Shown here: positions 40,601-52,342 of the stretch, piece by piece
Numbering within the stretch: the stretch's first letter is position 1
How the letters are laid out: each line of letters starts with the position of its first letter
Assembly: GCA_037179335.1 (NCBI GenBank)
Contig: JAKZHN010000056.1
Location: 62,001-126,000, forward strand
Direction of reading: 5' to 3'
DNA from: Cyclaneusma minus
Lineage: Eukaryota; Ascomycota; Leotiomycetes; Marthamycetales; Marthamycetaceae
Length of the DNA: 64,000 nt
Position numbers and translations under genes: made by a program
The notes under the pieces: generated by a model
Seen by the model: only the letters and a program-made list of their open reading frames with translations
Databases searched by the model: none
Told to the model about the DNA's origin: nothing

Positions 40601-40935
40601 TTTATTTTTATAATAAAAACGCAGCAATGCCACGCACTATTAATATAATAAATTATTATACCCGTTTAAAATAATTGTTTTAATATTAGAAAATATTAGT
40701 AATTTTCATATATATATATATATATATTATTTACAATATATTATAATTTGATTTTATAGCTAAATCTATTTATAGCCTTTTTTTATATTAATATAAAAAC
40801 TTAAAATATATTTAAGCAAAAATATAGCAGGTTTAATTTAATAATATTAAATTCCCTAAATTAAATTTGTAATAATTATATATACCAATTATACCGCCGC
40901 ATCTTTTATAAAGATTAACATTTAAGTTTTCTTTA

Positions 40936-40937
<2 letters not shown>
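37641..40937. repeat. AT-rich relic DNA, no gene
   Basis: Mostly featureless A/T. A GC-richer patch at about 38285-38395 (AAAGGGCCTGGTGC, GCGGACC) stands out. The open frame at 39009-39230 on the minus strand resembles nothing and is not supported. Confidence 0.55.

Positions 40938-41032
<95 letters not shown>
40938..41032. repeat. (AAT)n microsatellite, about 32 units
   Basis: An uninterrupted AAT/ATA/TAA trinucleotide run of 95 bp. Its perfection in a decayed background implies recent expansion. Confidence 0.97.
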
Positions 41033-42328
41033 TGCATTACTAAATCTATAATTTATAATTTGTATATTTTATTATATATCCGTATAGGATTTTCCTTAAA
41101 TTGGTTTCTTTACTTTTTTGTTAAAGCCTATACCAAATTGTTTTTAAATAGCGTATAATCTAATAAAAACCTTAAATATGCCTTAATAAATCAATATTTT
41201 ATTAATAGCTTTTTTTTATAATAATATTTTCAAGGCCCAGCTTTTTTATATTCAGACTTAATTTATTCTATTTTAATTTATTGCAAATAATTTTATAAAA
41301 AGTAAAACTAATTATTTACTAAATATAATTTGCAATTTTAATTTTAATTTTTATATCCAAAATTTCCAGCTTTAAAAGTTCGTTTATATGTTTTTTAATT
41401 TAATTTATATTAATTATTTAGCAATAAACATTATAATTGTCCTTAAATAAAAATAGCTTTTACCAATTTTTAAATTTGATTATTAACCTTGTAAATATAA
41501 ATAGCATCTTTAATTGTTTTAGCTTTTTATTTTAAAATTTAACTTTTATAGCAACTCGAATTTTCGCAGTATTTTCAAATTTCTTAATTATAATTTTATC
41601 CTTAAATAATATAATTATTTATTTTTTGCTATTTAATATTAAAACAGCTTTTAATCTTTTAACTTGATTTTTATTTTTTAATAAAGGAATATTCTTATTA
41701 TTTATAAGATTCGTATTTCTTTTTATATATTATTCAAAGCTTTAAAAGCAATAGTATTTTTAATAAAAAAGAATCTTTTTTATATTAAGCTTTATAAGCA
41801 TTTTTATATTTGGGAAATTTTTTTAGCTAAAGCTATTAAAATATAAAAACTTATTTATTATTATTCAGGTTCTTATTTACACCAATTTCCATATTATTAT
41901 TTATTTTCTTTATTAGGCATTGCTGCTATTTTTAATATAGCCTTTTATAATGATTTTTATATTATATTAATTTGAAATTGCTTTTAAATAAATAGTTATA
42001 GCCTTGGTAAATAATCTTTAAATAATTCATAATATTATTAAATTATAATTAGCAATAATATTAATAAATTCGATTTATTAAATTATTATTATTATATATA
42101 TATAAATTATAGCTTCATTAAACCTTTTTCAATCCTAGCCTAAGCGCGCTATATTGCCCAAAATTACCTAAAGTTTAAACTATTTTTTAATATTTGCATT
42201 AAAATATTAATTCCTTTTCAACTCGCAATTTTATAGCAATTTTAAAACCAATATTCTATTTAATTATTACGCGTTTTTCTTATCTTAATTATTACCACAA
42301 TGGTCAAAAGGAAATTGGCAAATAAAAA

Positions 42329-42519
42329 TATATTATATATATTACTTTGCTATAAAAAATAGCCATTGCCTTTTTTAAATAAAAATAGCAATATTTAAAT
42401 ATTATATATTAAAAGCCTTGCTTAGTTTTTTTTAATAAGCAATATTTACCCTTTGTATATTTTTAATATATATGCTTTATAAAATGCCTGCAAAGCGCCT
42501 TTTTCGGCCCCGTATAATA
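42329..42519. repeat. LTR of element B, left copy
   Basis: 191-bp match to the LTRs at 5801 and 8963. More AT-rich than either, though it keeps CGGCCCCGTATAATA at its end. Confidence 0.7.
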
Positions 42520-44274
42520 ATTGTTTTTTTTTATAGCTTTGGGCCCCAAAGCTTCCAAATGCAAATTTTCGCTTTCCGGCGATTTAATATTTTAATTTTA
42601 ATTATTAATTTCGGCTTTTTATTTCAATTGCGTAAATAAATAGCTTTTATTAATTTGCTATTATTAATAATTATTTTCAAATTTATTATTGCTTAATTTT
42701 TAAAATTTTCATTTTAATATATAATTTATATTATTTACTATTAAATCCATTTTAAATCTTTATTTGATTATTTTTATTATTTTTAATTTTTATGTTTTTA
42801 TATTAAAATTTATTAAAAAGTTATTCTTTTTATTGGTTTTATATATATTATATTAGCTTTTACGCATGCTTCTTTTGCAAATGCTAAAAGATTAATATAG
42901 CAATAGCTTATTTTAAATAATTAATTTTAGGATTTTTTTAATTTTTTGCCTTTTTTTTATACGCGTATTATATATTTGCTATAATAATAGTATGTTTTGT
43001 TTTTTCTAAAAAAAATTAAATTCTTTTTTAAATTTTTTAGCAATTCTTTTTCGGTATTATTTTTTATAATAATTATATTAAATTTTCATAAAAAGATTAT
43101 TTATATAAAATAGGCTTTTCCGCTTTTATTAGGCTTTCTTTTATTATTGCCTTTATATATTCTTTTAATATATGCTGTTTTAGCAAATATCTTTTTTTTT
43201 AATTTTAATATTATTATTTTTAATATTTTTAATTCAAAAATACAATTTTTTTAATAGCTTATTTTAAATTCCGGGCAATAAGTCTTTTATTTATAATTAT
43301 AATAATATTATTAAATTCCCAATTTTGCCGCAGAATTTAAATTGCATTTTTATTCAGTCTTTTTTTTGCATTATAAATTTGTATTTATATTTAATATATA
43401 TAGGGTTTTTTTATAAATTCTTTTCGCAATATTTTTAATATTTATAATTGAATTGCAAATAATTTTAAATACAGTTACTGCTATAATAATTATAATGTTT
43501 TTTATTATATAATAAATTTATACTTTGGTTTTTTTATTTTTTTAAATTAATTATTTTTTTATTTTATAAATTTCTATTGCTTAAACTTTTTTATTTAATG
43601 CAATTTATAATGCCTTTATATTTTACCGCTATTATTATGTTAAAATTTAATTGTTTTTAAGAAATCAATATATTAATTATAATAAAAAATTCAATTTAAT
43701 TAAAAAATAATATAAAAACTATCAGGGTTTTTTTTTATTTAAAATTCGTGCTTTTTTAAAATATAAAACGCGCAATGCTTTTAAAAGTATTAAAAATATA
43801 ATAATAGCTTTAATTAAAATTATATTCGCAATTTATATTTTGATATATATAGTATTTAATATTTAATATTATTTAATAAATTTATTTTCCGTTTCTTTTT
43901 ATATATATTTAAATAAAATGTAAATAAATTCTAATTCTAATTATTCTTTTAATAGTATATTGTTTAATATAAAAAAGCAAATTTTTAGCAATATAATATA
44001 AAATATATAAATTAAAATAAATAGCTAGTTTTATTTAAAAATATAAGAGTTTTTTTAATTTTTATATAATATTTACCTTTTAATTAAATTATTTAATTTA
44101 GAAAATTTACAATTATTATTTATATATTTTATGATTTTTAAATAAATTAAATTTTTTATTTTTTATTTCAATTTTCTAATTCGACTCTTTATAAAATATA
44201 ATATAATTTAATTTAATTTAAATATAAAAACATAGTTAAATTTATATCTTTATAATTTAAATATTTTTATTTTT

Positions 44275-47115
44275 GCTTTTGCTTGCTATTATATATAATT
44301 AAGCATTTTCTATTTAAATATAAAAATAAAATTAGCCTTTTGATTTTTGTTTTTACATTTGCGCTTTTTTTATAATCTTTCCAGTATTATTATAATTTAA
44401 TTTTAATATTCTTTAAATAAGTTTGCTTAAAATTATTAAAGCATTTTTAAATTTCTTTCAAATTAATATTTAATTTTAATTTTAATTCCAAATCTTCCAA
44501 TATATATAAAATATAAATTAATTGTTTTTATTTTATTTTACATACTATAATTTTTAATTTTTAATTTTTAATTTTTAAGTTTTAAGTTTTAATTTTTAAT
44601 TTTTAATTGTTTTAAAGTTTTTAGAATTTGCAAAATATAATTTATATATATTATTTTAAAATATTTTAGCCAATTTTAAGAAGCTAGAATAAAAACTATT
44701 ATATAACCTGTTTAATTAAAATTTAAATAGAAAATTTAAATAATAAATTTTTATTTTTATTTTTTTAATAATAATAAAAACAAAATCGCTAATTTTCCGG
44801 CTGTAAAATATATATTTTTAATAAATAAAAACATTTAATTCTATTTATTAAAATTTATATTTTTATATTGTTTTGCATATTATTTTATATATTTATTAAT
44901 ATTATTTTTTTAGTTTTTATAATAATATATATTTGCTATATTATTGTCTTTTTGCTTCTTTATATTAAATATTTTAATTTTTATAAATTATATAAAAGAA
45001 TTAATGCTAATTTGCAAATAATATTTATATATTATAAAAAAAATGTATTATTATCAATAAATTTTGCTATAGCTAATTAATTTATTTAATTTATTTTTTT
45101 ATCATTATAGCAATACTATATATAAAGTTTTGAAATTTAATTTATTCGCTTTATTTATTTATTTATTTAAAAATCAAATGCAATATAATATTTACATATT
45201 ATATAAAATTTATAGCAAAAAGCTTTTTATAATATATTAATAAACATAAAGCCATAATTAAATATAATAATTTAAAACGTTTTATAAAATAAATAATTTT
45301 ATTAAAAATTATGCATTAACATTTTTAATTATATATATAAATTGCGCAGCCTCAATTTAATAATTTATTACTATTAAAATAGCATCATATGATTTATTCA
45401 TGTATTATAATTTTAGCAAGCTTATAATAAAATTCTATAATAAATATATTTATAATTTATTAATTAAAGATAAAAGCTGTAATTAATTATAAAATATATA
45501 TTAGCAAATTTTATTTTACTAGCAAATATAGCAATTGCGTATATAATTTTATAATTTTATTTTTATATTTAACCAATAATATTTGCAATAAATTAAAATT
45601 AAAATTTATTTTATTTTAAAATAATTTATTAATTTGCTATTATAATAAATATACAAAACATTATTATATAATATATTTACTATAAAAATATATAATTTGC
45701 CTTTTTTATATAATATATTATTTATATAATATATTTCATATCGAAATTATAAAATTCCAATTTTATAGCCTATTTTATTTAATATTTATTAAATTCTTTC
45801 GCATTTATAAAATAGCGCAAATTATTATAATTTAAAAATATTATTAAAAATATTATTATAATAATATTTTAAAAACAATAGATACTATATTTATATAAGC
45901 TTAAACTATAATTAATATATTTATTAATTTAATTTTTTTTTTAATTTGTTAATTTTTTTTAATATTTTATAATATATATTTTTAAAATCTAATTTAATAA
46001 AAAAATTAGCTTTTTTTAATTCAATAAAAAATTTATTAATTAAAAAAACCAAATAGCAAATTTTAGTAATAAAGTTATTTAACTTTTTATAATTAATATT
46101 CTTTTTTTTAAATATAAATAATATAAAAGCTTTTACTGGGCTTTTTAATTTATAAATTTTGTTTTTTATTGGTATATTATGAAAGAAAATTAATATAAGT
46201 AATTACCTTTTAAATAGCTTATAAATAAATTAATAAAATAAATTTATTTTAATTTTTATAATATAATTTTAATTAAAATATATAAATAATATATTAACTT
46301 TCATTATATTAAAAATATTATTAAAATAATTTAATTTATATATATATATAACTTATTTTTTTTAAATAATTTTGCTATATAATTTTTATAAATATTTTTA
46401 ATATTTAGCAATTTACGGCCTTAAAAGCATATTAATATTTTATATATTTTAATGCTTTAATTTTTTATATTATTATTATTAAAAAATTTAATAAAATTTT
46501 CATAATATTATCTTATTTTTATTTTATTTTTATTAAAAAAGCAAATTCATAAATATTATGTATATATATTAATTTATTTTTATTCTTTTATAAATATAAA
46601 TAATATAAAAAATTTATTTAATTTATTATTAATAAAAGCGAAAATGAGGATTATATTTTAAATATTAATTGCGATTAAATAATTAATTATTTTATATTTT
46701 TATTTTATAAGAAAATTATTAAATTAGGCAATTATTAGCAAAAAACAATTATTATATTTATATTTATAATTTATAAAACCAAGAACTTTATTTATAAATT
46801 TTATAAAAAAATCTTAATTATATTTATTTTAATTATAACCATTATAGTTTTAGCTATAATTAAATCTATTTTTATATAATTGGCTTATCTTTTATAGCTA
46901 TTAAAGCTATTATTATCTAAGATATATATTTTACCGCCGCGTTATTTATATTTATAAGCCTTATATTTAAGCTTTTAGCAATTTTAATATATTCTCTTTT
47001 TATAAATTCAATTAATTAAATTATAATTATTAAAATTACAATTAAAATATAAAAAAATCGGTATTAATTTTAATTTCATTATGAGTTTTTATTTTAATAA
47101 CAGCTATTTTTTTGC
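44275..47115. mobile_element. Unidentified insertion inside element B
   Basis: Present in element B and absent from element A. No coding remains recognised. Includes a 7-bp array of TTTTTAA at 44551-44609. Short AT-rich open frames (44868-45080) are not supported. The boundaries are approximate. Confidence 0.45.
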
Positions 47116-47159
47116 TTTTATAATTAGGCTAATATTAAATTATTATACTATTTTTTAAA

Positions 47160-47260
47160 ATTTTATATAAATTTTAAAATTTATTATAAGTTTTATAATT
47201 TATTATAATTTTTATAATTTATTATAATTTTTATAATTTATTGTAATTTTTATAATGCCT
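47160..47260. repeat. About 18-bp AT tandem repeat
   Basis: Four to five copies of a TTTATTATAATTTTTATAA-type unit in the right part of element B. Confidence 0.7.
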
Positions 47261-48347
47261 TTTTAAATTATTTAAATTATTTATATTTTTGGCTTTAAGT
47301 TAAAAATTGGGCTTATTTTTATATTTAATATTTTTAGCTATATTAATAATATATTATATATTATTTTATAATTAATTATTTTATTAAAAAAATATTTAAT
47401 ATTATTATAAAATTTAAAAATAAATTAATTATTAAAACAATATAAAAAGCAAAATGTTTATTTTGCTATAAAAAAAATATAATTTATTTAATAATATTGC
47501 TATATAATATATATATAATTTTTAAGCACAATTAAAATATAATAAATATAAATTATATTATTTTTAGAAGGAAAATTTAAAGCTATATATTAAAATAATT
47601 TTATAAGCAATTAAATTATTTATAATATTTATATATATTATATATATAATTTAATTTAATATTTAATATATAAAAATCCTTAAATATATAAAATCTTTTA
47701 GCAATTAATTGCTTATTATTAAAATTTAAATTAAATAAGCTATATTTGCAAATAAAACTTTTAAGTTTAATTTGCAATTTGGCAATTTCTTTTAGCTTTA
47801 AATTTTCAAATAATTTATTAAATAATTGCAAAATTATTAAAATTAAAATTAGCTTAGCTTTAAATTAAGCTAAAAATAAAAGCAAAAGCTTAATTAATTT
47901 CGCCTTTATATAATATATTTGTATTTTTGGCTAAAGCATTTTAATTTTAAGCTTGCCCAAATTAATTTACATTAATAAATTGGCTATTCGGCTAAAAAAA
48001 GCTATTAAATAATTTTTAATTTAAAGCAAAAAAGCTTTTAAATTATTTTTAATTATTGAAATTAATAGCGTTTTTATTAGCATTATTAATAAATGCATTA
48101 TTGTTTTTATTAAATATAATTCTTTAATTTAGCGTATAAATTTTACCAATACTATTATTAATATTAAGCCTTTTTTAAAATTAAGCAAAATTGATTTTTA
48201 AGGCTTTTAATAAGATTTTTATAAATAAAATTATTACTAAATTTATAGCTAATAAATCAAATAATTATTATTTTATTAAATTATTGCTTTTTAAAATGAA
48301 AGCAGCTATTTTATTATAATAATTAAAAATAAATTTGTAAATAAAAA

Positions 48348-48532
48348 TGCATTATATATATTTTTTGATTATAAAAAATGATTATTTATTTTAAACAAAA
48401 ATAATAATATTTAAATATTATATATTAAAAGCCTTGCTTAGTTTTTTTAATAAGCAATGCTTATTTTTTACACATTTTTAATATATATATTTCGTAGGGT
48501 GCCCGCAAGGCGTTTTTCTCGGCCCCGTATAA
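48348..48532. repeat. LTR of element B, right copy
   Basis: 185-bp match to the other three LTRs, retaining TGCATTATATATA at the start and GCCCGCAAGGCG near the end. Confidence 0.7.
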
Positions 48533-48662
48533 TAATTATATACCGGGTATATATATATATCTGAGGTATTAAAGCTAAATTAATACCGTAATAATTGTAA
48601 TAAATTTTTTAAAAAATAAACTTTTACTAGTTTATACTTTTATAAAAAAAGCATTAATTAAT

Positions 48663-48878
48663 ATTAAAATCATTTAGGTATAAATAAATCACGTGTATAT
48701 AGGGTTTTTAATATATTATTATTTATAATTAAAAAAGGAAAATAGCTAGCGCAGGCGTGGGAATAAGGGCATTCCCAGCCTTGGCGCTAAGCTCCGTTAG
48801 CCTTTAACGCTCACCGGTGCAAGGGCCACCGCGTGGTCCGTGCCCCAGGTGAATGCCTAAGGCTTTAATTGCAGCCGG
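48663..48878 (+). repeat. 216-bp direct repeat, right copy (nearly unRIPed)
   Basis: Same 216 bp as 21722-21937 but GC-rich in its second half (for example CCTTTAACGCTCACCGGTGC at about 48800). It seems to preserve the ancestral sequence of the family. Confidence 0.75.
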
Positions 48879-49080
48879 AACTAACAGTTATAAAATTTTA
48901 AAATTTCGGGCTTTTTAAATATACAATTGTTTTTATAAAAATTTAATTATTAAATTTTTTATATATTATAGTAAAATACCAAGACGATTAAACGATTATT
49001 CGTAAAGAAAATATTGACCAATCGTAATCGTACGATTGCGATTACGATTGCGATTCTTGGCACGACTCTAAAACGAATAG

Positions 49081-49099
49081 CTATTCGTGGAGAGCCCTA
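49081..49099 (-). repeat. Right terminal inverted repeat
   Basis: Exact reverse complement of 21519-21537, followed by the duplicated target ATTCTCTC. Just inside are repeated motifs of the type ATTGCGATTACGATTGCGAT (about 49036), matching the left subterminal region in inverted orientation. Confidence 0.9.
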
Positions 49100-49107
49100 A
49101 TTCTCTC

Positions 49108-51270
49108 TAGGTTCGTCAAAATAGTATTCAAACCCCAAAGTATTCTCGTTAAAAGGGGCTGGGCGACCCGAGCCTCAGTGACTCTTGGCCCGACGTTATA
49201 TAAATGGACGATTCATTGGCAGAGATTGATTTAATTGTGTGCTAAAATAGTTTGGAAAAGATACTGATCCCAGTCAGATTTTTTCTCTGCAATGTAAGAC
49301 CTTGTAGTCCGTATCCCCCAACCTACACAGCGTAAACTACGCAGGGATTCCGTAACACGGTGCACAACACAGCGTAGAATACACTGTAGTTCCGGAACAC
49401 ACTGTAGATTACCAAATTGAGCACCGTGTTTGGAAGTATCGTGTGCATAATACGCTATAAGCTACATGGTATTTCTCGATACGGTACATAACACGCTGTA
49501 AGTTACCTATATGGTAATTCTAAACACGGCGCACAACACACTGTAGACATTTCCTATCCCGTGTGCAGAGAAATTTTCTTCTGCTCGTGGAAATGGCCGT
49601 CAATATGGGTGTTTGTAGGTATCTTGGCTCTTGGCTCGATGTGCTACAAACATAGATGGGAGAAGTCTGGAGACTTCGTCGTCATCAGTTCGGATGCTTT
49701 CGCCCTGGCAATATCAGGTATGATAATCATTGGCCGTCGCTGAATGCCTCGCCGGTGTTTTGTTGATACTAAGAAGAAGACTATTTTAGGGGGAGAAGGC
49801 CATAGATGATCTGGATAATGAGGAGTAACCAAAAAGATTAGGGGTGACCCATATCATTCGACACAATCCAGGTAGTCGGGGGTAGTGAAGCATAATCCGT
49901 CTTCAAGAACGAGCTCAGTGATTAGGGAGAGCTTGAACAGCTGGAAACCGTACAAGTTCTGCATTCGCTGTTTGTGAAGGCATGTGGTGGTGTTCGTGGG
50001 TTGTCATCCCGACCCCCCCGAGATTGATGGTGTATGCAAAAAGGGGTTCGATGGCCAACCTAGGTCGTGTGCCGGCAATTGCAAATAACAAGAACGAAGT
50101 CGTCAGCGGACAATTGCGACACGATTGCCCATCGATCGTTCGTGTGTTGCTTGTGACAGACCGGCGGCTGAATCAGCTATCGCCAGAGCGCCAAAGCAAG
50201 GTAGATGCGAGGGGTACATATGGGCAAATAGCTGCTATACTTCCAATTCAGAGACCGGGTCTGGTGGTTGACCGGTTAAGGATTGAAACTGACTCACCGT
50301 TGTCAATCCTTGCCCAGGTAGAGGGTTCTGAGTTCGACCACCCGCTGATAAGTAAAACGCCCATCACTACAGGCTTTTCTTCCCGCCAACCCATGATACG
50401 AACGGCTTCATGGGTTGGAGGTTTCTTTTGCCCTTGTTTTGCTTGATCTTCTGAATGTCATTTCTCTCTGTGACGAAAGTAATTGAAGCTGTCAGGAGGA
50501 TTGGGACGTGAAATGGTGGCTGTTGGGTTTCTTTTTGCGATTTCATCTTCCGCTCTGACCCCCCGCGGAACCAGAGAATGGAACCTACGGTCGGATTAGT
50601 AACTGTGTGCGAAGAGAATAAGAGGAACAAGGACGATATGTTGACTCGGGCTGCCACTGGCCAGCGACAGTTACGACGAGAAGCTACATCACTCTAAGTA
50701 GGAGTCGAGTTTGTTTTGATGTCTATCCCGAAGAGATGAAATGATACTCACCAAGTCATACTCACTTACTGGACTCCAGGCTGATATGAAGAGGGATGGG
50801 ATGACCGTGTGCACTTCATACAATGTACGATAATGCGACAAAATATTTCGTATTTCTGGAAAGTAACTTTGGTAGAAACTATTCCATTCCACAGCACATC
50901 CGCCAGCAAATTGAAGACTTTGAAGGCAGCCTCGTGTGGACGATGTCTTTTGGCGTACGACCCCTCTGATGAGTCACCAACCAACCTCCACCAGGTGCGA
51001 ATCAATATTGAGCGCGCTCTCCATGTCGGCCAGATTCGAGCAATGCCTCAGATCGTTGTCGGGTCGTATCGAAGTTCGTTGTCGCGTAGGCCCATAGTTC
51101 GCAAGATCCCACAACTTCACACGCAATCACATGTTAAAAACCAAACGTAGCACGGAATTTCGTTCATTGTTCGATTCGTTTCAGCAGCTTAACCCAGCCG
51201 TACCTGCACCGAAGGACGAAAAACCCGGGCCATGCATTTGGAAAGTACAGAAAGAACAAGAGGAAAGCGC
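49108..51270. other. Gene-poor right flank of the transposon block
   Basis: Normal-composition DNA without a recognised gene. 49318-49560 holds a degenerate repeat array, listed separately. A 154-codon open frame at 49982-50446 (+) and several frames at 50689-51150 have no recognisable domain, and no gene model with convincing introns could be built. A lineage-specific gene cannot be excluded. The right end holds the RPP1 3' UTR. Confidence 0.5.
49318..49560. repeat. Degenerate repeats around ACACGGTGCACAACACACTGTAG
   Basis: Four to six diverged copies of a unit combining an ACACGG(T/C)GCACAACAC part with a CTGTAG or CTGTAAGTTAC part, spaced about 35-70 bp, some in inverted orientation (GCACCGTGTTTGG at about 49420). 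C/T and G/A differences between copies suggest mild RIP. Confidence 0.65.
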
Positions 51271-51847
51271 TTAGTCGAAGAGACCGAAGCCCATGTCCTC
51301 GTCGGACTCTTCCTTCTCTGTGAGAGTGTTAGCACGGGCGTGTGATACAGTTGGGGAATCGTGGAGCAGTCTATACCCTCTTCCTTCTTCTCCTCTGCCT
51401 TGGCCTCCTCGGCAGCACCGCCAGCAGCGGGAGCACCACCTGCAGCGGGAGCAGCGGCAGCGGCTCCACCACCAGATCCGACGTTCAACAGAAGGTCCTT
51501 GACATCCTTGCCCTCAAGAGCCTATTTCCCCAATGTGTCAGCACGAGTTCTGTGCGCATCGCCGTGTGCCATTCAAGCTCGAGCTCTAGGGAGTTGTGCG
51601 TGTTCGCGTACCTTGGCGAACAGAGAGGCCCAGATAGGCTCAACTTCCTCGACCTTGGCGGCCTTGATGAGGGTCTGCAGCTTGTCGGCCTAGTGGTGAA
51701 CAAACTCGTTAGCAAAAGATCGGAAGTCTTCCCATTGCAGGCGCAGTCGCATGGAGTGTGGAGTTTTGGAGGTCGTACAGTGATCTCGACACCGTCATCG
51801 GCGAGGATGAGGGCGGCGTAAGAGGTCGCGAGCTCGGAGGTCGACAT
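51271..51847 (-). CDS. RPP1: 60S acidic ribosomal protein P1
   Basis: Component of the ribosomal stalk, where P1/P2 dimers bound to P0 recruit and stimulate translation factors. Four exons: 51779-51847, 51612-51689, 51377-51521 and 51271-51317, with introns of 89, 90 and 59 nt, giving 112 residues. The N-terminal dimerisation domain reads MSTSELATSYAALILADDG, then EITADKLQTLIKAAKVEEVE, then WASLFAKALEGKDVKDLLLN. An Ala/Gly-rich hinge and a Lys/Glu-rich linker follow. The last exon encodes the universal tail EESDEDMGFGLFD. The ADDGVEIT and VEPIWASLFAKAL stretches place it in P1 rather than P2. A possible 5' UTR intron (51857-51924, GTACGT..TTGCAG) lies just upstream of the ATG, which is inference. 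Divergent from the DUF2408 gene. Confidence 0.97.
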
Positions 51848-52342
51848 TGTGAATGACTGCAAATCTGAATCAGTCCTGGTCCTTCAATTCTTCGACTGCT
51901 GCCACTCAGGCGCGTTCCACGTACTTTTGAGGGATGTTGTCGTGACGAGTGTCGAAGTCGTTCTGTGCCGTGATGCTCTTGAAATTCGTTGCAGGTTGAC
52001 AAATTTGGGCTGGCCGAGGGTTGTGCGCGCTAGTAAGCGAACTAAAATGCCTGAGTCGCAAGGCAGGAAGCTGGGCCGGCTAGCCTCGATTTTAGCCTTT
52101 CCCCGCCGAGGCTGGACTCTCCGCCCGCTCCGACATCTCAAAGGACATATTCCATCATCGGCTCGCGGGAAATAAACCAACCTCAACCCTGACCACCGCT
52201 ATCTTCGTTGAGGCTCGGGGATTTGTGAGCTATCATATCTTCCTCCAAACAGCGTAGTATTTCTCTGGCCATTCCACCACATTCCCGACCTCCTGCGACT
52301 CTCACGTGCTACGCGCATATACTACGTTATCGGCCTCCCAAG
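51848..52342. promoter_or_regulatory. Divergent promoter region RPP1 / DUF2408 gene
   Basis: 495 bp between divergent start codons. It holds a palindromic CACGTG at 52303-52308, 35 bp upstream of the plus-strand ATG, and the possible RPP1 leader intron. Individual promoter elements are not otherwise assignable. Confidence 0.45.

Larger units (their letters stand above)
42329..48532. mobile_element. LTR element B, same family as 5801-9152, with an internal insertion
   Basis: LTR-like repeats at 42329-42519 and 48348-48532 match those of element A. Interior sequence next to both LTRs follows element A in order (for example 42520-44270 with 5991-7780, and 47120-48340 with 7785-8960). Element B is about 2.8 kb longer. 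The extra DNA lies at roughly 44275-47115 and is flanked on both sides by TTTTTGCTTTT. It therefore looks like a later insertion with a target-site duplication. Confidence 0.65.
21519..49099. mobile_element. 27.6-kb inverted-repeat-bounded, RIP-degraded nested transposon block
   Basis: The left end (21519-21537) reads TAGGGCTCTCCACGAATAG and the right end (49081-49099) is its exact reverse complement. The similarity continues inward imperfectly for roughly 150-170 bp, including repeated AATCGCAAT/CGTAATCG subterminal motifs. Outside both ends lies ATTCTCTC (21511-21518, 49100-49107). If the terminus is taken as AGGG the duplication is 10 bp, AATTCTCTCT. The 8-bp reading fits hAT elements with TAGGG ends; the longer duplication and long inverted repeats fit Mutator-like elements. 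The interior is AT-saturated and contains other transposons, so most of its length is best explained by nested insertions into a small element. No intact transposase was found. Confidence 0.8.

Noticed and set aside
49982..50446. 154-codon plus-strand frame
   Set aside because: No recognisable domain, poor composition for a conserved protein, no splice partners; retained only as a possibility in the intergenic entry.
50689..51150. Overlapping frames on both strands upstream of the RPP1 3' end
   Set aside because: No consistent exon model could be built and no family resemblance was recognised.
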